DNA of 64,000 bases from Streptomyces caelestis (GTDB lineage Bacteria; Actinomycetota; Actinomycetes; Streptomycetales; Streptomycetaceae): contig NZ_JACHNE010000001.1 in assembly GCF_014205255.1 (NCBI RefSeq), positions 1,488,001 through 1,552,000 on the forward strand, read 5' to 3'. A program made the translations under genes and the position numbers. The notes below the pieces were generated by a model. That model did no database searches, had not been told where the DNA came from, and was given only the letters and a program-made list of their open reading frames with translations. Shown here one piece after another: positions 56,708 through 64,000 of the stretch. Within the stretch, counting starts at the first letter, position 1; every line of letters begins with the position of its first letter.

Positions 56708-57810
56708 GCCGTCTTCCTCACGTCGGCGCCCACCGCGTCGGCGAGCGTGGCGTACGGGCTGGTGCGCAGGCGCGCGGCGAGCCCCTTGTGGATCGCGCGG
56801 CCCCAGAAGGGCCCCTCGTAGATGAAGGCGCTGTAGCCCTGGACCAGCGTGGCACCGGCCAGGATGCGCTGCCAGGCGTCCTCGGCGTTCTCGACGCCGC
56901 CGACGCCCACCAGGGTGATCCGGTCGCCCACGCGCGCGTAGAGGCGGCGCAGGACCTCCAGGGAGCGTTCCTTGAGGGGCGCCCCGGACAGTCCGCCGGT
57001 CTCCTTGACCAGGGAGGGATCGGACTTCAGGCCGAGCCCTTCGCGCGCGATGGTGGTGTTCGTGGCGATGATCCCGTCCAGGCCGAGTTCCACGGCGAGG
57101 TCGGCGACGGCGTCGACGTCCTCGTCGGCGAGGTCCGGCGCGATCTTGACCAGGAGCGGGACGCGCCGCGCGGACACCGTGCGGTCGGCGGCCTCGCGGA
57201 CGGCGCTCAGCAGGGGGCGCAGTGCCTCCGTGGCCTGCAGGTCGCGCAGACCGGGCGTGTTCGGTGAGGAGACGTTGACCACGAGGTAGTCGGCGTAGGG
57301 TGCCAGCCGCTCGGCGGACTTCACGTAGTCCGCGACGGCCTCCTCCTCGGGTACGACCTTGGTCTTGCCGATGTTGACGCCGACGACGGTCTTGAAGACG
57401 GGCGTCCGGGAGGCCAGGCGGGCGGCGACGCGGAGCGACCCGTCGTTGTTGAAGCCCATGCGGTTGATCAGCGCTCGGTCCTTGACCAGCCGGAACAGCC
57501 GCTGCTTGGGATTGCCGGGCTGCGGCTCGCCGGTGACCGTGCCGATCTCGACGTGGTCGAAGCCGAGCATGGCCATGCCGTCGATGCCGACGGCGTTCTT
57601 GTCGAAGCCCGCGGCGAGCCCGAAGGGGCCGTGCATGCGCAGCCCGAAGGCCTCCGTGCGCAGCTCCTTGTGGCGGGGCACGAGGGCGGCCGCGAGGAAG
57701 GTGCGCAGGACGGGGACGCGGGCGGCCAGCCGGATCCAGCGGAAGGCGAGGTGGTGGGCCTGTTCCGGGTCCATCCGCTTGAAGAGCAGACTGAAAAAGA
57801 TCTTGTACAT
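56704..57810 (-). CDS. pyrD: dihydroorotate dehydrogenase, class 2
   Basis: Membrane-associated FMN enzyme of 368 residues that oxidises dihydroorotate with quinone. The N-terminal amphipathic part (about 1-45) marks the quinone-linked class. [14 protein letters not shown] holds the catalytic serine region and the FMN site is [14 protein letters not shown] short direct repeat upstream duplicates its ribosome binding site and creates a three-codon ORF. A strong hairpin lies between it and carB. Confidence 0.96.
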   Translation of the reverse strand: MYKIFFSLLFKRMDPEQAHHLAFRWIRLAARVPVLRTFLAAALVPRHKELRTEAFGLRMHGPFGLAAGFDKNAVGIDGMAMLGFDHVEIGTVTGEPQPGNPKQRLFRLVKDRALINRMGFNNDGSLRVAARLASRTPVFKTVVGVNIGKTKVVPEEEAVADYVKSAERLAPYADYLVVNVSSPNTPGLRDLQATEALRPLLSAVREAADRTVSARRVPLLVKIAPDLADEDVDAVADLAVELGLDGIIATNTTIAREGLGLKSDPSLVKETGGLSGAPLKERSLEVLRRLYARVGDRITLVGVGGVENAEDAWQRILAGATLVQGYSAFIYEGPFWGRAIHKGLAARLRTSPYATLADAVGADVRKTA

Positions 57811-57817
57811 GGTGTCC

Positions 57818-57829
57818 TCACGAAGACAT
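57818..57829 (-). CDS. three-codon upstream ORF (MSS-stop) before pyrD
   Basis: ATG TCT TCG TGA on the minus strand, ending seven bases before the pyrD ATG. Its own ribosome binding site GTGAGGAC is an exact copy of the pyrD one: 13 bases (57814-57826) recur at 57834-57846. The TGA of the mini-ORF is part of the pyrD TGAGGA box, so a ribosome stopping there would sit on the pyrD start region. Confidence 0.45.
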   Translation of the reverse strand: MSS

Positions 57830-57844
57830 GGGCGTCCTCACGAA

Positions 57845-57874
57845 GAGGGGGACACCGTCTCCGGTGTCCCCCTC
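57845..57874 (-). terminator. hairpin inside the pyr operon, between carB and pyrD
   Basis: A perfect 13 bp stem (57845-57857 pairing with 57862-57874) with a four-base loop, eight bases after the carB stop and directly before the duplicated ribosome binding site of pyrD. It may attenuate expression of pyrD-pyrF or protect the carB end of processed mRNA. Confidence 0.7.
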
Positions 57875-57881
57875 GGGGCTG

Positions 57882-61191
<3,310 letters not shown>

Positions 61192-61199
<8 letters not shown>

Positions 61200-62334
61200 G
61201 CTGGCCCTCCATCAGGGATACGAAGCGATCGAACAGGTAGGCGGCGTCGTGCGGGCCGGCTGCCGCTTCGGGGTGGTACTGGACGCTGAAGGCGGGGCGG
61301 TCCAGGAGCTGGAGCCCCTCCACCACGTTGTCGTTCAGGCACACGTGCGACACCTCGGCGCGGCCGAACGGGGTGTCGGAGACCTGGTCGAGCGGGGCGT
61401 CGACGGCGAAGCCGTGGTTGTGCGCGGTGACCTCGACCTTGCCGGTCGTACGGTCCTGCACCGGCTGGTTGATGCCGCGGTGGCCGTACTTCAGCTTGTA
61501 GGTGCCGAAGCCGAGGGCGCGGCCGAGGATCTGGTTGCCGAAGCAGATGCCGAACAGCGGGGTGCCGCGCTCCAGCACGCCCTGCATCACGGAGACGGGG
61601 TGGTCGGCGGTGGCCGGGTCGCCGGGGCCGTTGGAGAAGAACACGCCGTCCGGGTTCACCGCGTAGACGTCCTCGACGGTCGCGGTCGCCGGGAGCACGT
61701 GTACCTCGATGCCGCGCTCGGCCATGCGGTGCGGGGTCATGCCCTTGATGCCGAGGTCGACGGCGGCGACGGTGAACTTCTTCTCGCCGATCGCGGGGAC
61801 GACGTACGGCTCGGTGGTGGCGACCTCGGCGGAGAGGTCCGCGCCCTTCATCTGGGGGGCTTCCTGCACGCGCGCGAGGAGTGCGCTGTCGTCCTTGACG
61901 GCGTCGCCGCTGAAGATGCCGACGCGCATGGCGCCGCGCTCGCGCAGGTGGCGGGTGAGGGCGCGGGTGTCGATGCCGGAGATCCCGACGACGCCCTGCG
62001 CCGCCAGCTCCTCGTCCAGCGAGCGCCTGGAGCGCCAGTTGGACGGCACGCGCGCGGGGTCGCGCACGACGTACCCGGAGACCCAGATGCGCTTGGACTC
62101 CATGTCCTCGTCGTTCACGCCGGTGTTGCCGACGTGCGGTGCGGTCATCACCACGACCTGGCGGTGGTATGAGGGGTCGGTCAGGGTCTCCTGGTAGCCG
62201 GTCATGCCGGTGGAGAACACCGCTTCGCCGAAGGTCTCCCCCACGGCCCCGTAGGCACGGCCGCGGAAGACCCGGCCGTCCTCCAGGACGAGTACGGCGG
62301 GAGTTTTGGCGGCTCCCCTGGTGGAGGTGGTCAT
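61192..62334 (-). CDS. carA: carbamoyl phosphate synthase, small subunit
   Basis: Glutamine amidotransferase subunit of 380 residues. The N-terminal half is the CPSase small domain; the C-terminal class I amidotransferase has the cysteine in [13 protein letters not shown] and the histidine-glutamate in [11 protein letters not shown]. It overlaps the PH-like gene upstream by four bases (ATGA) and carB downstream by eight. Confidence 0.98.
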
Positions 62335-62900
62335 CGTTCGGCGCCTTCCCTGCTGTTCGTTTCGATCATTGCGTTGATGGCCTCGACCCACTCGTTGTGC
62401 TCGGCCGCGTGGTCGGAGCGGAAGCCGGAGTCGATCAGCCGGTCGCCGTGCTCCCAGGTGACGACGAGCAGGCCGCCCTCGGTGAGCACCTTGCCCGCGA
62501 TGCCCTTGTCGAGCCGGGCCTCGCGGAGCTGTGCGGCCGGGACGAAGAAGTCGCTCGCCCCGGGGCGTACGACGTCCAGCCCGGCGTCCGTGAGCATGAG
62601 CTCGGCGCGGCTGCGGGTGCCCAGGCCGTGCGCGACGATGCGGTCGAGCCACTGTCCGGCGGTGGTGGATCCGTGGTAGCGGCCGCTCGTCGTCAGGCGC
62701 ACGGGGCCCGTCTCGTCCGGGGGCGTGGGCAGCTCGGGCAGGTCGCCCTGGAGCGTGCCGCGCCACTTCCAGCCCTCGCGCATCAGCCAGTAGACGAGCG
62801 CGACGAACAGGGCGAGGCCGACGACCCAGCCGATGCGAGCGGCCCAGTCGGTCACTTGCGCCGATTCCTTCTCGGCGGCGAGCAGGAGTACAGGTGTCAC
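62331..62900 (-). CDS. PH-like membrane protein in the pyr operon
   Basis: Protein of 189 residues. One hydrophobic segment (about 17-38) near the N-terminus is followed by a short linker and a mostly beta PH-like domain (about 75-180; [37 protein letters not shown]). Probably anchored at the membrane with the domain inside. Its role in pyrimidine synthesis is unknown. GTG 62900 overlaps the pyrC stop and its TGA overlaps the carA ATG, so it is tightly coupled on both sides. Confidence 0.78.
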   Translation of the reverse strand: MTPVLLLAAEKESAQVTDWAARIGWVVGLALFVALVYWLMREGWKWRGTLQGDLPELPTPPDETGPVRLTTSGRYHGSTTAGQWLDRIVAHGLGTRSRAELMLTDAGLDVVRPGASDFFVPAAQLREARLDKGIAGKVLTEGGLLVVTWEHGDRLIDSGFRSDHAAEHNEWVEAINAMIETNSREGAER

Positions 62901-64000
62901 GTGAGCTTCCCGTCGACGAGCGTGGCCTTGCCCCGCAGCCACGTGTGCGTCACACGGCCCGGCAGCTCACGACCCTCATAGGGGGTGTTGCGGCTGCGCG
63001 AGGCGAAGCCCGCGGGTTCCACGAGCCCACGGTATGCCGTGTCGACCAGGGTGAGGTTGGCGGGCTCACCTGCCGAGACGGGACGGCCCTGGCCCGTGGC
63101 CTGTCCGATCTGCGCGGGCTTGACGGACATCCGGTCGGCGACGCCGGCCCAGTCCAGCAGGCCCGTGTCGACCATGGTCTCCTGCACCACTGACAACGCC
63201 GTCTCCAGGCCGACCATGCCCATGGCTGCGGCGGCCCACTCACAGTCCTTGTCCTCGTGCGGGTGCGGGGCGTGGTCGGTGGCGACGATGTCGATCGTGC
63301 CGTCGGCGAGCGCCTCGCGCAGGGCCATCACGTCGCGCTCGGTGCGCAGCGGCGGGTTGACCTTGTAGACGGGGTTGTACGTCCGGACCAGTTCGTCGGT
63401 GAGGAGCAGGTGGTGCGGGGTGACCTCGGCGGTGACGGCGATACCGCGGGACTTGGCCCAGCGGACGATCTCGACGGACCCGGCGGTCGACAGGTGGCAG
63501 ATGTGGACGCGCGAGCCGACGTGGTCGGCGAGCAGGACATCCCGGGCGATGATCGATTCTTCGGCCACCGCGGGCCAGCCCCCGAGTCCCAGCTCGGCGG
63601 AGACGACGCCCTCGTTCATCTCGGCGCCCTCGGTCAGCCGCGGCTCCTGCGCGTGCTGCGCGACGACACCGCCGAAGGCCTTCACGTACTCCAGGGCGCG
63701 GCGCATGATCACGGCGTCGTGGACGCACTTGCCGTCGTCGGAGAAGACCGTGACGCCGGCGGCCGATTCGTGCATGGCGCCCAGTTCGGCGAGCTTCTTG
63801 CCCTCCAGGCCGACGGTGACGGCGCCGATCGGCTGGACGTCGCAGTAGCCGTGCTCCTTGCCGAGCCGCCAGACCTGCTCGACGACACCGGCGGTGTCGG
63901 CGACCGGGAAGGTGTTGGCCATGGCGAACACGGTGGTGTAGCCGCCGGAGGCCGCGGCGCGGGTACCGGTGAGGACGGTCTCGGAGTCCTCCCGGCCCGG
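62897..64000 (-). CDS. pyrC: dihydroorotase (5' end outside window)
   Basis: Cyclises carbamoyl aspartate to dihydroorotate. The frame stays open to the window edge, so the N-terminus with its metal-binding HxH is missing; the first codons visible encode [20 protein letters not shown]. The visible part has the histidines CHLSTAGS and [12 protein letters not shown] and the aspartate in [13 protein letters not shown] that complete the two-metal site. Upstream pyrB and pyrR are expected just outside. Confidence 0.97.
   Translation of the reverse strand, partial: PGREDSETVLTGTRAAASGGYTTVFAMANTFPVADTAGVVEQVWRLGKEHGYCDVQPIGAVTVGLEGKKLAELGAMHESAAGVTVFSDDGKCVHDAVIMRRALEYVKAFGGVVAQHAQEPRLTEGAEMNEGVVSAELGLGGWPAVAEESIIARDVLLADHVGSRVHICHLSTAGSVEIVRWAKSRGIAVTAEVTPHHLLLTDELVRTYNPVYKVNPPLRTERDVMALREALADGTIDIVATDHAPHPHEDKDCEWAAAAMGMVGLETALSVVQETMVDTGLLDWAGVADRMSVKPAQIGQATGQGRPVSAGEPANLTLVDTAYRGLVEPAGFASRSRNTPYEGRELPGRVTHTWLRGKATLVDGKLT

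Overview
The window is chromosomal DNA from a Streptomyces-like actinomycete. The DNA is very GC-rich, third codon positions are almost always G or C, TTA codons are nearly absent, and the markers are streptomycete: RbpA, sIHF, a helicase-dead type PriA, GuaB1, Ppm1, an ECF41 sigma factor and chitin-type operators. Gene order (rbpA ... rib/his ... rpe ... fmt, priA, metK, coaBC, rpoZ, gmk, sIHF, pyrF-D-carB-carA-X-pyrC) is that of a conserved Streptomyces core region. I see no CRISPR array, rRNA, tRNA, insertion sequence or large biosynthetic cluster.

Layout. 1-5.7 kb: end of an MFS gene, rbpA behind a SigR-type promoter, fxsA, ppm1, an amidohydrolase and an Lrp/AsnC regulator. 5.9-12.8 kb: two small unknown genes, an acyl-CoA dehydrogenase, a GH18 chitinase broken by an internal deletion and frameshift, a TetR regulator, a 52-residue membrane protein, a secreted C39-like peptidase and a P-loop kinase. 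13-17.6 kb: an EccA-like TPR/AAA+ ATPase and two coupled CBS/CNNM membrane proteins. 17.8-22.8 kb: one leftward run ribE-ribM-ribBA-ribH-hisE-hisG-PH protein, headed by an FMN riboswitch. 23-25.4 kb: an ECF41 sigma factor, a strongly repetitive spacer, and a reductase gene with an ECF41-type promoter. 25.4-31.5 kb: ROK regulator/MFS pair around a palindrome, a uracil/xanthine permease, a GH6 enzyme and a DUF5995 protein. 31.8-39.9 kb: an amino-acid monooxygenase/amidase pair and an amino-acid permease/Lrp pair that share an upstream motif array. 39.9-49.1 kb: guaB1, SorC-barstar, rpe, MMPL, rsmB, fmt and an HTH protein. 49.2-64 kb: priA, metK, coaBC, rpoZ, gmk, sIHF and the pyrimidine operon.

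How genes work together. The rib run makes riboflavin from GTP and ribulose 5-phosphate under FMN control and includes a PnuC-like flavin importer. The pyr run makes UMP and includes an unexplained PH-like membrane protein coupled to carA. The monooxygenase and amidase would convert an amino acid (lysine is the best guess) to amide and then acid. The linked permease and Lrp regulator carry the same three-part TTGC array upstream, which suggests one small regulon.

The most interesting signals are: the shared TTGC array; an operator resembling DasR/chitin sites placed inside the promoter spacer of both the broken chitinase and the ECF41 sigma gene; the repetitive DNA between that sigma factor and its probable target; a three-codon upstream ORF with a duplicated ribosome binding site before pyrD; and three genes with single TTA (bldA-type) codons.
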